Origin: Tillus elongatus
Lineage: Eukaryota; Arthropoda; Insecta; Coleoptera; Cleridae
Direction of reading: 5' to 3'
Assembly (NCBI GenBank): GCA_964006375.1
Contig: OZ023267.1
Location: 18,713,971 to 18,777,970, forward strand
Length of the DNA: 64,000 bases
How positions within the stretch are numbered: position 1 is the stretch's first letter; each line of letters opens with the position of its first letter. Position numbers and translations under genes: made by a program. The notes under the pieces were generated by a model. That model worked only from the letters and a program-made list of their open reading frames with translations, was not told the origin of the DNA and did not search any database. Positions 49,767 to 61,522 of this stretch are shown here, in pieces.

Positions 49767-50084
49767 CAAAAAATAATGTACCGATTTTGATAAAATTTAG
49801 CATGCACCTTCCTTTTGTAAGTGGCCTGGATAAGTTCGTTAGCCAGGAAAATCGAACCAGGTATTCCTGGAAAATTTTAGGTTATCTTTCGGAAAAAATT
49901 TTTATCTCAAAAAATTAAAAAGCTATGGTAACCAAATTTGGTACGTAGGTGTACGATATTAAAAGGAAACTGCATACCAAAATTTATATTTCTATGTTAA
50001 AAGAAAAAACTATAAAAAATATTTCATGCCAAATCATTTCTATGAAAATTCACTACCATAACGCACTTGCTGCATCCTGACTTT
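49557..50084 (-). repeat. TA-unit, complete short form
   Basis: Palindrome at 49,557-49,587, right module, (TA)n array (49,684-49,763), left module, and the TAGTGAATTTTC / GCAGCAAGTGCG end at 50,040-50,084. With 3,608-4,155 it defines the short form. Confidence 0.75.
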
Positions 50085-50904
50085 TTACAAATATGTACTG
50101 TCCTTTCCTATTGCATTCAAAACGCTACTGTTATTCCGGTATAACATCAATGAACATTAAGCAGAAGTTTAAAATGTTATCGTTATAATATAATGTAATA
50201 TTTATCTATATAATTTCTATTTATACATATACATTAAATTACACTTTTATATTTATCTAATATTTATGATTAAATTACAATTGCATGAGGAACCTTTTTT
50301 CTTTGAGCAAATTGCTGAATTATTATTTTATTTATGCTGGCAATGTCAATGTCATTATTATTACATTGATGCAATTCTTAAACTGTCAGTGAATTTGACC
50401 TACCGATCAGAAGTCTACCAGAATAGGTCCTGGATATATTGTGCTCTATGACCAAAGATACGTTTTTTGTTCATTTAGTGGTCGCCCTGTGAATTATGAA
50501 ACTGCAAATGGTTGGTTAACTTGATTGCCAAATCATTTTAATTAGGTGTAAGGTGTTTAGTTTGGATAGATCCCGTTTATATTACAATTATTTTCCTTGT
50601 TTGCTTAAATTCATTAGTAAGTTTGAAATTAGATTATTAAGCATAATTTCAGTAATTCACTTTATTCAGATTTAATAGATACCTACGTTTAAAGATTAAT
50701 TAAATTCGGCGTTCTTTCCTTGCCAAGGCGCATTGTTCGTTCTGTAGCAGACAAGGTGGCACTTATCGTTAAACGAATAACTGCTTCATTACCTAAGAAG
50801 CCACCCTATATGCCGCTTTAGCGTAGCCGGAGCTGTCAGCTTTAGTCCTATTTCAGGCTACCATCATGAGGGTGAAGTAGCACAAGCGTTTAGTTGTCCT
50901 GGTT
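50085..50904. other. Unassigned region
   Basis: A 61-codon frame at 50,266-50,451 has no recognisable motif. Nothing else was seen. Confidence 0.4.
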
Positions 50905-50935
50905 GTAAGGCTAGATCCATTCTCGCAACAATTAT

Positions 50936-50982
50936 AACCGTAGACCGGTTTCGCTCTCATTAGAAATCTTCAGTACGGCATA
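50936..50982 (-). ncRNA. Hammerhead ribozyme, family 2 (stem II weakened)
   Basis: CTGAAGA, GAAAC, ACCGGT and GTC are intact and stem I CCGTA/TACGG is perfect. The 5' side of stem II has changed (TTTCT instead of GCTCT), which leaves it poorly paired. Confidence 0.7.
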
Positions 50983-51280
50983 CTAATTGCAGCGAAAATA
51001 CACCTATAAAGTAATACGGCTATAGTAGCCAGGCTTTCAACACTAAGTGAGTGGTGGACGTGCCGCCACCTAGTTGCGGAACCAAGTAATATTTGTCAGG
51101 CCAGCTCCAAATAACACAAAGTGTTAAAAAAATAGAGACTGTGTACAACTAACTAACAATTTAGTAAATTGTTAGCCCTGGCCCATTTTTTACCCTAATA
51201 TAGGGACAAAGTAGGCAAAGCTAGATGCATTCTCGCAACAATTAGAACCGTAGACCGATTTCGCTCTCATGCAATTAGTA

Positions 51281-51328
51281 TGCCGTACTGAAGAGCTCTA
51301 ATGAGAGCGAAACTGGTCTACGGTTCTA
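51281..51328 (+). ncRNA. Hammerhead ribozyme, family 2 (intact core)
   Basis: CCGTA, CTGAAGA (51,288-51,294), stem II GCTCT-AATG-AGAGC, GAAAC (51,308-51,312), GTC (51,316-51,318), TACGG. All core residues and both outer stems are intact; helix III reads ACTGGT. Just upstream, at 51,248-51,270, lies the 3' half of an opposing copy truncated at the inversion point. Confidence 0.85.
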
Positions 51329-51524
51329 ATTCTTGCGAGAATGCATCTAGCCTTGCATACTTTGTCCCTTTATTAGGGTATAAATAGGCCAGGGCTAACA
51401 ATTTACTAAATTGTTAGTTAGTTGTATACAGTCTCTATTTTTTTAACACTTTGTGTTATTTGGAGCTGGCGTGACAACAGCTTAATTGGTTGGCGGCATG
51501 TCCACCACTCACTTAGTGTCCTGG

Positions 51525-51995
51525 TTGTCTAACATTTTTTATTAATTTAAGAGTCTCCTTGTCTTCGTGGTGATTACTATCCCAAATATGTCGGGCAACG
51601 AAAGAGCTATCTATAGTATCGTATCTTAGTTGTACTCAATGTTCTTTAAATCTAATTTCAATAGATCTTTTTGTTTGTCCGACGTATTTAAGATCACAAT
51701 CCTTACAACCTATTTGATAAATTCCCGACTTTTTGGCGGTACTATCCTTGTCTTTTGGGTTACCTAGTAAGTTTTTAAAGTATTGCTAAGTCTTTTTAAA
51801 TGTTTAGATGTTGGTTGTTGTTTAATTGAACCGCCCTCAATCGTTATAGACCGACTACCTGCCAAAGAAGATAAACAGAGTTGTAGATGTAAGATATTTA
51901 GAATTATCCATCCTCTGATGACGCTAACTTAGTCAGTGAAACGAATGTCAGGTTTTTTAATGTGTTGTGGTGATTTGGGTTTTCCAAGTGTACTT
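51525..51995 (-). mobile_element. PLE-1 relic (endonuclease end and terminal repeat)
   Basis: On the minus strand, broken frames in 51,800-51,540 read a PLE GIY-YIG endonuclease: GIYQIGCKDC, LKYVGQTKRSIEIRFKEH, LRYDTIDSSFVARHIWD and KETLKLIKNV. It is closer to the intact consensus than the relic at 2,996-3,280. To the right lies an oppositely oriented terminal repeat with a hammerhead, the same layout as PLE-1 at 2,620-3,475. Confidence 0.75.
51909..51952 (+). ncRNA. Hammerhead ribozyme, family 1 (intact conserved residues)
   Basis: CCT, CTGATGA (51,915-51,921), stem II GCTAAC/GTCAGT with one mismatch, GAAAC (51,938-51,942), GTC (51,947-51,949), AGG. Helix III is ACGAATGT, no longer a perfect palindrome but able to form the two closing pairs. 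Confidence 0.7.
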
Positions 51996-52719
51996 ACCCC
52001 ATCAATTATTTTTTGACTTATTGTGGTAGGTACATATACACATAAATTAAAAATGGCCTCGGCGCCAACCCTCGCTCAACTGAAAAAACTGTTTTGGAAA
52101 CACACTCGCGCTCTTAAAAAACTTAAAAAACGATTAATTTATCTGATAGGATCTAAACCGAAATTTCTCTGAAAACAGCCTATTACAACCATGTTATATA
52201 ACAACTTTAATCATGTAACATACAAAGTTTTGAGATTTTCAGTTGACAGTGTCAGTAACGAAAATAACTTTCTTACTTAATTGCCGGTTCTGTCTCGCTC
52301 TCTCCCTTTCTTTCTACTCCACGAAAATAATATGCAGGGGTTTCGGAGTTCTTAATAAAATGAGGGAACCGGAGTTAGCAAACAAAATAATAATACCGAA
52401 ATTGTATGGAATTGACGAGCTACCACAAAACACGACAAAGGGAAAGATGGAGACCACGATACTTGAATGGGAGAGCTCAGGATGTTACGAAGTCGGTAGG
52501 AGAAAGGCTTACAAATCAGAATGATGGAGAAAAGCAGTGATCGGTCTGTGTACATCCGCTAAAAAATGATTTTGTTACAGTGGCGTAACAAACCTAATGT
52601 GGAAGACGACATAATTTTAAGTTGTTTTGACTGTTTATAGAAAATAAAGGAATAAATTTTAGTTGTACCTGAAGAAATAATTACTAGCCGGACTTACACA
52701 TGCAACGTAACACATGATA
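51996..52719. other. Unassigned region with a 93-codon frame
   Basis: The frame at 52,243-52,524 (plus) starts with a hydrophobic stretch and continues as KIIIPKLYGIDELPQNTTKG. I recognise no domain and see no support for a gene. A decayed TA-unit junction may lie at about 52,000-52,090. Confidence 0.35.
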
Positions 52720-52938
<219 letters not shown>

Positions 52939-52962
52939 CACATTACGCAGTGATTTGTTATT

Positions 52963-53020
52963 TGGTCACGTGGACTGCAGTTTCGAACCGTCCCGGTTCA
53001 TCCTCAGCACGCTGCTGACT
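52963..53020 (-). ncRNA. Hammerhead ribozyme, family 3
   Basis: On the minus strand: GTCA, GCAG, CGTG, CTGAGGA (53,001-53,007), one extra T, stem II GAACCG-GGA-CGGTTC, GAAAC, helix III palindrome ACTGCAGT, GTC (52,973-52,975), CACG, TGAC. Stem I is CGTG/CACG extended by GTCA/TGAC across an internal loop, the layout of type I hammerheads. It lies in the PLE-2 terminal sequence downstream of the endonuclease. Cleavage is expected after the C complementary to position 52,973. Confidence 0.77.
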
Positions 53021-53590
53021 ACTGACTATGATCGCTCCTGTGTGGTGTATGTCTGAGACTGTACGTGAAGCCTGCGCGTTGAGCCTCTATTGGTCGGTTG
53101 ACTGTTCGCTGACTGGTTGTGTTCTCGGACTGTGTCGTGTGTATCGGTCTCCCGTCTTGATCACTGTGGTTTGTTAATTTGCCTATTTGTATGGCTTTTG
53201 TTAAGTTTTGTTTAAATGTTTGCACTTGAATTTGTTCTGGCATTAGTTGTTTCTTACTGTTTGTTAGTTGAATGTAGTATTGTTCCCAGATTTCCATTTT
53301 TTGTGGTCTTTAATATGTTTCATTAGTTGTAATTGGTTAATATTTGGTTTTTGGTGTTTTTTGTTGTGAATGTGTGTAGCTATCTTTGCTTTGTAGCTAG
53401 GTATGTGGATTTTATCTAATACTGTTATATGTTCCTTGAATCTTGTTTCGATTGATTTTTTTGTGATTCCTATATATTTTTTATTGCATGTGTTACATTC
53501 TATTTGATATATTCCATTTAATGCATGTGGGTTGTGTTCTTGTTTTTTATTTATTTTGTTTATTATTTTGGTATTGGTTTTGTAGCTCAT
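53019..53590 (-). pseudogene. PLE-2 GIY-YIG endonuclease and C-tail
   Basis: The frame 53,590-53,264 holds a good GIY-YIG domain: NGIYQIECNTCNKKYIGITKKSIETRFKEH, with the CNTC insert, then HIHNKKHQKPNINQLQLMKH. A frameshift at about 53,285 passes to the frame 53,297-53,019 with the Gln- and Asn-rich tail (LTNSKKQLMPEQIQVQTFKQ). The tail is conserved in the plus-strand arm at 61,160-61,384. It would nick DNA for target-primed synthesis. Confidence 0.85.
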
Positions 53591-53692
53591 TTTTAAGTCA
53601 TATTGTTTGAGTGTTTCTGTTATTTTTTTGATGTGGTGGCTATAAGTGTATGTTGTGTATTTTGTGTTTGTTTCTGGTGTTTTGTTCTCGGT

Positions 53693-54314
53693 TTAGTTGA
53701 TTTGTTTGTTTTTTATTTCTTCTATTAGCTTTTCTATTGTTTTCTTGTTGTATCCATTTCTTGGTGCTATTTGTATTATCATATATTCCTTTTCTCGTTC
53801 GTCCTTATTGAATGGCACATTTAGCATTCTGTTTATCAAGTATCTGTAGGCGGTCATTTTTGTGCGTGTGTGGGTGTATCCAGTGTTTAGGTATCGTGAT
53901 GTCTGTTTGTCTGTTTCTGTATATTTTGTATTCAATCTGGTTTTCTTTTCTGACTAGTGTTAAGTCTAGGAAGTTTATGGTGTTGTTTGATTCTTTTTCT
54001 ATTGTAAATTTTATGTTGTTGTTGATTTGGTTTATTTTTTCGAGGATATTGTCTAAGTTGGTTTTTTGATTGTCATATATTATTAATATATCATCAACGT
54101 ATCTTATCCATTTGATGTTTGGGTCTGTTTCTTTTATGATGGTGTTGATTTTATCTTAAAACTGTTGTATGTATGATGTTGTATGCAATGATGCTTGATA
54201 GTGGAGATCCCATTGGTAGTCCGTCTTCTTGGATGTAGTATTCTTCGTTGAATTCAAAGTAATTTTGTTTTAATATGATGTTTAATATCTCGTTGATTTG
54301 TTCTTTTTTGTTGT
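53693..54314 (-). pseudogene. PLE-2 reverse transcriptase C-terminal part
   Basis: Motif B reads DGLPMGSPLSSIIA (about 54,190-54,230). After a stop and a frameshift near 54,155-54,165, KWIRYVDDILIIYDNQ carries the YVDD box at 54,090-54,101, followed by INFLDLTLVRK and the linker frame 53,935-53,693 (YLINRMLNVPFNKDEREKEY). The upstream part was separated by the BEL insertion at 54,315. Confidence 0.83.
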
Positions 54315-54737
54315 TGTAAGTACCACGTGTATTTATTTTATAATGAATAACAAAAAAAAACAGAACAAATAGGGCACTGACAATAAGCAAAGTTACCTAC
54401 CTTTATTCTCCAATAATGCAGGAACATAAGCTTCGTTTTTCTGTATTCACACACAACACCTCTAGGGACCTCGTGTCTCCCAAAGGACTTACAAACAAAA
54501 TGGATATTTAGAGACCTCGTGTCTCTTCAAGGGGTTGAAAGCAATTCGCTCTCTCGAGACCTCTTGCCTCTTCAAGGACTCAAAAACAAGTGGCAGAGGG
54601 ATGCAAGCTTCTCTCCCTTCTCTTATTCTTCTTCCCCCTCTCTGGTCTTCTGGCGGAAACCATTAGTAACACTTACTCTATGTCAGTGTAGCGCGCGACA
54701 TTTGAATTTAAAAGTGACAGAACAACGAGCATGAACA
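54315..54737 (-). repeat. BEL 3' LTR
   Basis: A 423-bp LTR; the minus strand reads TGTTCATG...CTTACA. Several 'gacctcNtg' repeats lie in its centre. Confidence 0.95.
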
Positions 54738-54748
54738 TTCCGCCCACC
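54738..54748 (-). other. BEL polypurine tract
   Basis: The minus strand reads GGTGGGCGGAA immediately before the 3' LTR. Confidence 0.7.
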
Positions 54749-54888
54749 AAAATAAGGATTTATTTTCACAATTATATTGTTTCTCAAATAAACAAACAAA
54801 ACAAAAATTTACAATAAGCACAAAAAACAAAAAACTGAAGCTATTGGATTTATAATTAACTGTACAAAAAAATTTCAAGGCAGACGTA

Positions 54889-57800
54889 TTACTGCGATGG
54901 CAACAGACATAACTTCGTCAGAGGCCTATCAAAAGTGCCACTACTAGTGCGAACTTGAGCTACCCGAGCTATACCATCACGGCCTGGGTATAGTTGCATA
55001 ATGCGTCCGAGCTTCCAAACAAGAGGTGACGAAGTCTCATCTTTAATCACAACTAAAGCTCCGATCGGGGGGGACGTTTGCACAGTATTCCACTTACCAC
55101 GCTGCTGCAGTGTATGCAGGTATTCGTTCTTCCAGCGGCGCCAAAAGTCCTGGTGGATCCTTTGCACCAGCTGCCAGCGTGACAAGCGATTCATACTTAA
55201 CAAAGTCAAATCAGCATCAGGAGGAGCACCTAACGGTTCCATTGTAAGAAAATGTCCTGGGGATAGGGCTAACAGATCATTTGGATCAGTACTCGCACTT
55301 TTTTTTTTGTTCCCTCAGGGCTCGTCCGCGGCCTTGCCGCCCCGATAGCACCGCAACCCTTGGTTGATTGTGAGTACTCGCACTACACAATGGTCGAGAA
55401 TTCAAAACTGATTCCACTTGAGCAAGCAACGTGGACATTTCCTCAAAGGTCAGAATCTGCAAACCGATCACCCTTCGCAAATGAGTCTTGACTGAGCGCA
55501 CTCCTGCCTCCCACAGACCTCCAAAATGCGGAGCTGATGGGGGGTTGAAATGCCACTTAATGGTACAAGCATCTGCTGCCCCCTTTGCATAGTTTAAGAG
55601 CTGCTTATTTGAGCCGACGAAGTTGGTACCTCTATCGCTATACAAATTGTCACATCTTCCTCTGCGAGCCACAAACCTCCGAAGAGCTGCCAAGAAGGCT
55701 TCAGCTGAAAGATCAGACACTACTTCCAAATGGAGGGCCTTCGTTGCCATGCACACAAACAAACAAATATATGCTTTCACCTTTCGGACACCTCGATATC
55801 TGCCCTGTGTCACAAAAACTGGACCTGCAAAATCAACTCCGCTGTGTGAAAACGGCTTCAACTGAGAAACCCTGGCAACTGGCAAATCAGACATCATCGG
55901 TGCCATGGGAGTAGGATTCACTCGAAAGCAACGATAGCACCTTGACAAAACATGATGAATAGCTCTCCGAGGGGACAAAATCCAAAACTGTTGCGAAAGC
56001 AAATGAAGCAATGTGCGAGGACCAGGATGAAGATTGACATGGTGTGTGTGTGCAATGATTAACTCGGTGAGACGATGTGAGCGGGGCAACAATATAGGGT
56101 GTTTCACTTCAACTGGAACATCAGCTTGACGAAGGCGACCGCCCACCCTGAGGATACCCTCTGTATCCAGAAAGGGGGCTAACTTATTTATTGCCCTCGC
56201 ACACCTCTCACCTTTAACCAAGGATGCTATTTCCCTTTGAAATACTTCACCTTGAGCACATTTGATAAGCATATGAAGCGCCTCCTGTAATTCGGTGGCT
56301 GTCAGAGATGCAGTAGTTCGGTCAGATGGAGACACCCTACAATTTCGCACAAACCGCTGACAATATACAACAACACCCTGAATTTTCCGTAGATGCGAAA
56401 AGCGATTCAAAAGTTTACTGAGCCACTCCTCATTTGCCAAAGTAACTAGTACGGGGAGAGTTCGTTGCTCCGCCAGGCACTCTTCTGGCGGCTCAAAACG
56501 CAACGACTTGGGCCAATTTTCTCTTGCCAATTTTAGCCAGGCGGGTCCCGCCCACCATAGTGGATGCTCACAAAACCCAGAAGGTAACATGCCTCTCGAT
56601 GCACAATCAGCTGGGTTTTCTTGTCCACTTACGTGATGCCATGACTCTGGAGGAATCTTCTCTTGTATGCTTGCTACTCGATTCCCAATAAAGGTCTTCC
56701 ACCTATTGGAAGATGATTTTATCCAGGCAAGTGCCACCATAGAGTCTGACCAAGCATACATAGAGTTAAACTCAAAACGACCTTCATACACCCGACACAC
56801 AAATTCCAGAAGCTTTGCCAACAATAAACACCCACACAATTCGAGACGTGGAATCGATATTCTTTTTAAAGGTGATACCTTGGACTTGGCACACAGAAAA
56901 TTGATCCAAACTTGACCCTCCTCTGATACTTGTCTTAAGTAAACAACTGCAGCATACCCTCGCTCCGATGCATCACAGAACCCATGGAGTTCTGTACTGA
57001 TGATATTATCGTGTTTTACGCCTCTGGGAATTGATAAACCTGCTAGCGCACTGAGTTGTGATTTATACTGAGACCACTGACCAACAATATCCTTTGAGGG
57101 CTTATCATCCCATCCCACTTTTTGCTCCCACAAGCACTGCATAAGATATTTTGCCAACAGGGTAACAGGAGACAAAAAACACAGGGGGTCATAAATTCTT
57201 GCCAATTCCGAAAGAAGATTTCGTTTTGTGCACGGACGATCAATAGGTTCAACATTAAAAGAGAATGTATCACCTATGGGACACCACTGCAATCCTAAAA
57301 TTTTCAACACTGATGGATCATTTAAATCTAACGATCGAGGTTGCTGACTATCAGCTGATACTGTGGACAACAGTTTCGAATTATTGCTGGCCCACTTCTT
57401 CAATTCAAAACCCCCCTTAGCAAACAACCCAATCAATTGCCGTTGCAACTCAAAAGCCTCTGACAATGAGTCGACTCCACTGACTACATCATCCACATAG
57501 AGATCGGACCGAACTAGCTTTGCTGCCAATGGAAAAGATGATTCCTCATCATCACAAAGCTGCATCATTGTTCGGATTGCCATGTGTGGGCTTGAGGAGA
57601 CCCCATATGTGACAGTATTAAGGCGATATTTCTGTACAGGTTCCCCCTTTGAGAACCTCCAGAGAATTCTTTGATAATCCCTATGATTATCTACAACCAA
57701 AATTTGTCGATACATTTGCCGAATGTCAGCAGTAAATGCAATTTTGTTTGAGCGAAATTTCAACAACACAGTGGCAATATCTGTCTGCAACTTCGCTCCC

Positions 57801-60190
57801 ACTAACAACGTATCGTTCAGAGATACACCATTCGTACTTTTGGAACTAGCATCAAATACCACCCGCAGTTTGGTCGAAAGGCTGTGAGGACGCAACACAC
57901 AATGATGGGGAATATAGTATGCATCAGATGGTTCCACAGCTACATCTGATACCAGAGACATATGGCCAGACTCATAATAATCCCTGATAAACTCCGAATA
58001 GGACTTGTGCAACGCTGGATCCCTACTAAGACGTGCTTCCAGGGAGTAAAACCGCCTCAATGCAACACTGAAAGATTCTCCCAAACACGGAGTACCCTCA
58101 CGAAAGGGCATATTTAAAATATATCTCCCAGCACTATTTCGGTGCTGAGTCTTCTTGAAGATTTCCTCACATTTTTTATCTTCCGGAGACATAACTAAAC
58201 CTTGTGGTACCTGTTCCAAGCTCCAAAACTGTTTCAAGGTATGATCCAAGTCGACCAACGTGCATAAACTATTCACAACAGAATGAGACTTTGACTGTTC
58301 CACACTGCCCATAAGCACCCAACCAAAAACAGTATTGATGGCCACTGGTGCACCTCGAGGCCCTCTCTTTATTCCAGGTCTAACCACATGAGCATAAACG
58401 TCAGTACCCAACAAAATTTCAATGTCCCCTGGTATACCAAACTCTGAATCTGCCAACTCTAAGTTCTGAATATGTTGCCAGTGGCACTGCTCAATTTTAG
58501 CAGAAGGGATCTTGGAACAAATGTTCGGAATCACAATCATGTCCAACTCTAACTTTGTTGGCTCATAAATGGACTCTACTCGACATTTGAGAGTGCCTTG
58601 GCTAGCAAGCGAGCTCATTTGGTTCAAGCCTTGAACCATCACTGAACGAGATGAGGTGTTGAGCCCCAATTTTTCAACACACTGCTGCGAAATGAAATTA
58701 GCCTCACTCGCACAATCCAGGAGAGCTCGACATCTCCTAACCTTTCCATTTTTATCTCGTACTAATAGCATTATAGTTGCCAGTAACACGGACTGTTCCC
58801 TTTTTACCACACTTGCCAACACACGCAATTGCTCTGCACCTTGTGGCTCTTCCACAGGTGGCTTGTTTGAGTCACTCTCATCTCCCGATGCCGGTGCTTT
58901 TGGGAAGTGCAATAATGTATGATGGTGTTTATTACATACACGACAACTTGATGACTTGCACTCCCTGCTGGCATGCGAGTTTGATAAACAGTTAAAACAA
59001 AGATTTTTTTTTTTTGCGAACGTATACCGTTTATGAGAGGATAAAGATAGAAATCCATCACACTTGAGCATGGGGTGCTCCTCCTTACAATAAGCACATA
59101 CAAGCTTTGTGCTGGTAACAAAGGACGAAGCGGGCCTAGCAGTGGTTGCTGAAACATGCTGCCTTCTATTAGTCACATAATTGGAAGTTAAGGCAGTTGT
59201 CTCCATTGCTTTACACTGCTTTTCCAAGAATCTACATAAACTACTAAAACTGGGAATGTCCGATTCGCAAAACTCAAGCTCAAATTTTTGCTTAAGACTC
59301 ATATCCACCTTTTGCAGCAACATGTTGAATTTAGTGAAATCCCACATGTCATGTTCAAACTGCTTCAACGCTTCCAAATTTTCACTGAATACAGACAACA
59401 ACGTTCGTAGGGAAGAAGCAGATTCACTATTTGCTTTGGGGGCCTGTACAATACCCTGCCAATAATTGGTCAACAAAACCCGGGTATTGTGATACCTTGA
59501 GACCAGAGACTTGAATGCAATCCCATAATTGCTTCCCGTTAGCGGTAAATTCTTGATTAGGCCAGCTGCATCCTTCACTAACGAAGCACTCAAATATTGG
59601 AACTTTTCAATATCTGACAATGATTCGTTCTCATGAATCATTGTTTTAAACAGATCATAAAAGGTTGGCCAGTTTTTCCAATTTCCATCGAATTTTGGCA
59701 TTTCGATTTTCGGTAACCTCAAATGTCTGTTTAAATTTGAAGTTGACATAATCGCGTTTGCGTTCGTTACTTCCTTTTCACTGAGAGATCGAGCGTTCGA
59801 TGATTTGACAGAACACCGCGACTTACTCGATGCTCGACTCGATTTCGAACTACCGTGAAAAACGGATCGAGCTTGATTCTCAGCGGCTTTATTTGCATAA
59901 CCTCTCAGTTCTCGATAGATAGTTTTTATAGAGTATTGCAGTTCATCGAATTTGTTCTGCATTTCATGCTCGCTCTCCAACTCTGATCGATCAACTACCG
60001 ACACGATGTCCAAATGCAATGAATCAAATAGATTGACCAACTCATTCAACGCCTCAAAACGAACCTCAAATCTATTCAACCTATCTAAATCCACTACTGC
60101 GTCTATTTTGACCTGTTGAGCCACGTGCAATATGGCTTCTACTCGTGTATAAACGCTTTCGCGCTTATTTTTTAGCTGAGTCAACTCCAT
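54889..60190 (-). pseudogene. gag-pol: BEL/Pao Gag-Pol polyprotein, broken near its C-terminus
   Basis: An uninterrupted 1,634-residue frame (60,190-55,286) holds, in order: a DUF1759-type Gag (PKFDGNWKNWPTFYDLFKTM, about 160-290); Cys/His knuckles (CFNCLSNSHASREC, about 400); an aspartic protease region (RALLDCASEANFISQQ); a BEL-type RT with KLRVVFDASSK, IAFTADIRQMYRQI and DLYVDDVVSG; RNase H (GFCDASERGYAAVVYL); and integrase (HVNLHPGPRTLLHLL...CYRCF; HSGVDFAGP; YSDRGTNF; HFGGLWEAGV). The last domain (DUF5641, DFWRRWKNEYLHTLQQR) continues in another frame at 55,242-54,889. An 85-bp net insertion, not a multiple of three, separates the two. It is otherwise complete. Confidence 0.95.
55299..55372 (-). 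mobile_element. 74-bp poly(A)-tailed retroposon in BEL
   Basis: The insert is bounded by perfect copies of AGTACTCGCAC (55,288-55,298 and 55,373-55,383). On the minus strand it is GC-rich and ends in a run of about 10 A next to the TSD, as in target-primed retroposition. It is the tail of an unidentified SINE or LINE. It shifts the BEL frame and supplies a premature stop. Confidence 0.85.
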
Positions 60191-60423
60191 TGTTCAACGC
60201 AAAAAAAATTCCTAAACGCGATTTAAACAATATGCAAACGTGATTTCAACAATATGCAATTCGAGTATGTACCTAGTTATATACAAGCAATAACGTCACC
60301 TTGAAATTAAATGACTCAACACGGCAATAAACAATTACAAATTTACTAGACTAAAGGAAACAAGTAAAATTACTTCAAAAAATGGACTGTATCAACTAAT
60401 AACAAAACAAAACAACTATAAAA

Positions 60424-60440
60424 ATCCGGTCGATGGGCCA
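60424..60440 (-). other. BEL primer binding site
   Basis: Two nt after the 5' LTR the minus strand reads TGGCCCATCGACCGGAT, which begins with the complement of a tRNA CCA end. I cannot name the tRNA with confidence. Confidence 0.7.
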
Positions 60441-60442
60441 AA

Positions 60443-60865
60443 TGTAAGTACCACGTGTATTTATTTTATAATGAATAACAAAAAAAAACAGAACAAATAG
60501 GGCACTGACAATAAGCAAAGTTACCTACCTTTATTCTCCAATAATGCAGGAACATAAGCTTCGTTTTTCTGTATTCACACACAACACCTCTAGGGACCTC
60601 GTGTCTCCCAAAGGACTTACAAACAAAATGGATATTTAGAGACCTCGTGTCTCTTCAAGGGGTTGAAAGCAATTCGCTCTCTCGAGACCTCTTGCCTCTT
60701 CAAGGACTCAAAAACAAGTGGCAGAGGGATGCAAGCTTCTCTCCCTTCTCTCATTCTTCTTCCCCCTCTCTGGTCTTCTGGCGGAAACCATTAGTAACAC
60801 TTACTCTATGTCAGTGTAGCGCGCGACATTTGAATTTAAAAGTGACAGAACAACGAGCATGAACA
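60443..60865 (-). repeat. BEL 5' LTR
   Basis: A 423-bp partner of 54,315-54,737 with one visible difference. It drives the minus-strand gag-pol; the start codon at 60,190 follows a leader of about 250 nt. Confidence 0.95.
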
Positions 60866-60870
60866 GTTGT

Positions 60871-60927
60871 TATTTTGCATTTTATTTTCTATTATATTTG
60901 TGGTTTCGTTAATTGGTATATATAAAA
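60871..60927 (-). pseudogene. PLE-2 RT stub beyond BEL
   Basis: Minus-strand reading YIPINETTNIIENKMQNNN continues directly into the KKEQINEILNIIL that precedes motif B on the far side of BEL. It shows the pre-insertion RT was continuous. The stub ends at the head-to-head junction near 60,927. Confidence 0.8.
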
Positions 60928-61384
60928 TATATAGGAATGACAAAAAATCAATAGAAACAAGATTCAAGGAACATATAACAGCATTAGATAAAATCCACAT
61001 ACCTAGCTACAAAGCAAAGATAGCTACACACATTCACAACAAAAAACACCAAAAACCAGATATCAACGAATTACAACTAATGAAACATATTAAAGACCAC
61101 AAAAAATAGAAATCTGGGAACAATACTACATTCAACTAACAAACAGTAAGAAACAACTAATGCCCGAACATATCCAAGTGCAAACAGTTAAACAAAACTT
61201 AATAGAAGCCATACAAATAGACAAATTAACAAACCACAGTGATCAAGACGGGAGACCGATACATACGAGACAGTCCGAGAACACAACCAGTCAGAAAACA
61301 GTCAACCAACCAATAGAGGCTCAACGCGCAGGCGTCACTTACAGCCTCAGACATAGACCACACAGGAGCGATCATAGTCAGTAG
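60928..61384 (+). pseudogene. PLE-2 second copy: endonuclease 3' part and tail
   Basis: The copy starts inside the GIY-YIG domain (KYIGMTKKSIETRFKEH) and continues through AKIATHIHNKKHQKPDINEL and the tail LTNSKKQLMPEHIQVQTVKQ. It lacks the GIY half and all of RT, so it is a 5'-truncated copy in the orientation opposite to the left arm. Confidence 0.82.
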
Positions 61385-61412
61385 TGTGTTCGAAACTGCA
61401 GTCCACGTAACC
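61370..61412 (+). ncRNA. Hammerhead family 3, core deleted
   Basis: GTCAGTAG is followed directly by TGTGTTC, GAAAC, TGCA, GTC and CACG. The CTGAGGA box and the 5' half of stem II are missing, so this copy cannot cleave. Confidence 0.6.
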
Positions 61413-61449
61413 AAATAACAAATCACTGAAAGTACAACAAACAAATAAA

Positions 61450-61452
<3 letters not shown>

Positions 61453-61522
<70 letters not shown>

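Larger units (their letters stand above)
50905..51515. mobile_element. Hammerhead family 2 array, 310-bp period plus inverted copy
   Basis: The motif 'ctagatNcattctcgcaaca' starts at 50,911 and again at 51,221, a 310-bp period, with the monomer body (including the palindromic 'aatttagtaaattg') between. At 51,270 the orientation flips and an inverted copy runs to about 51,515. Each monomer carries one hammerhead. Tandem hammerhead monomers of a few hundred bp are the hallmark of retrozymes and also of PLE terminal repeats. Confidence 0.7.
54315..60865 (-). mobile_element. BEL/Pao LTR retrotransposon, 6,551 bp
   Basis: Two 423-bp LTRs, differing by one base as far as I can see (54,624 versus 60,752), enclose a single long gag-pol frame on the minus strand. 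The target duplication is GTTGT (54,310-54,314 and 60,866-60,870), the 5 bp expected of BEL/Pao. The copy is young. Its coding frame is broken by one later insertion at 55,299-55,372. Confidence 0.96.

Noticed and set aside
52243..52524. Possible small host gene
   Set aside because: No recognised domain, no homologous copy in the window and no regulatory context.
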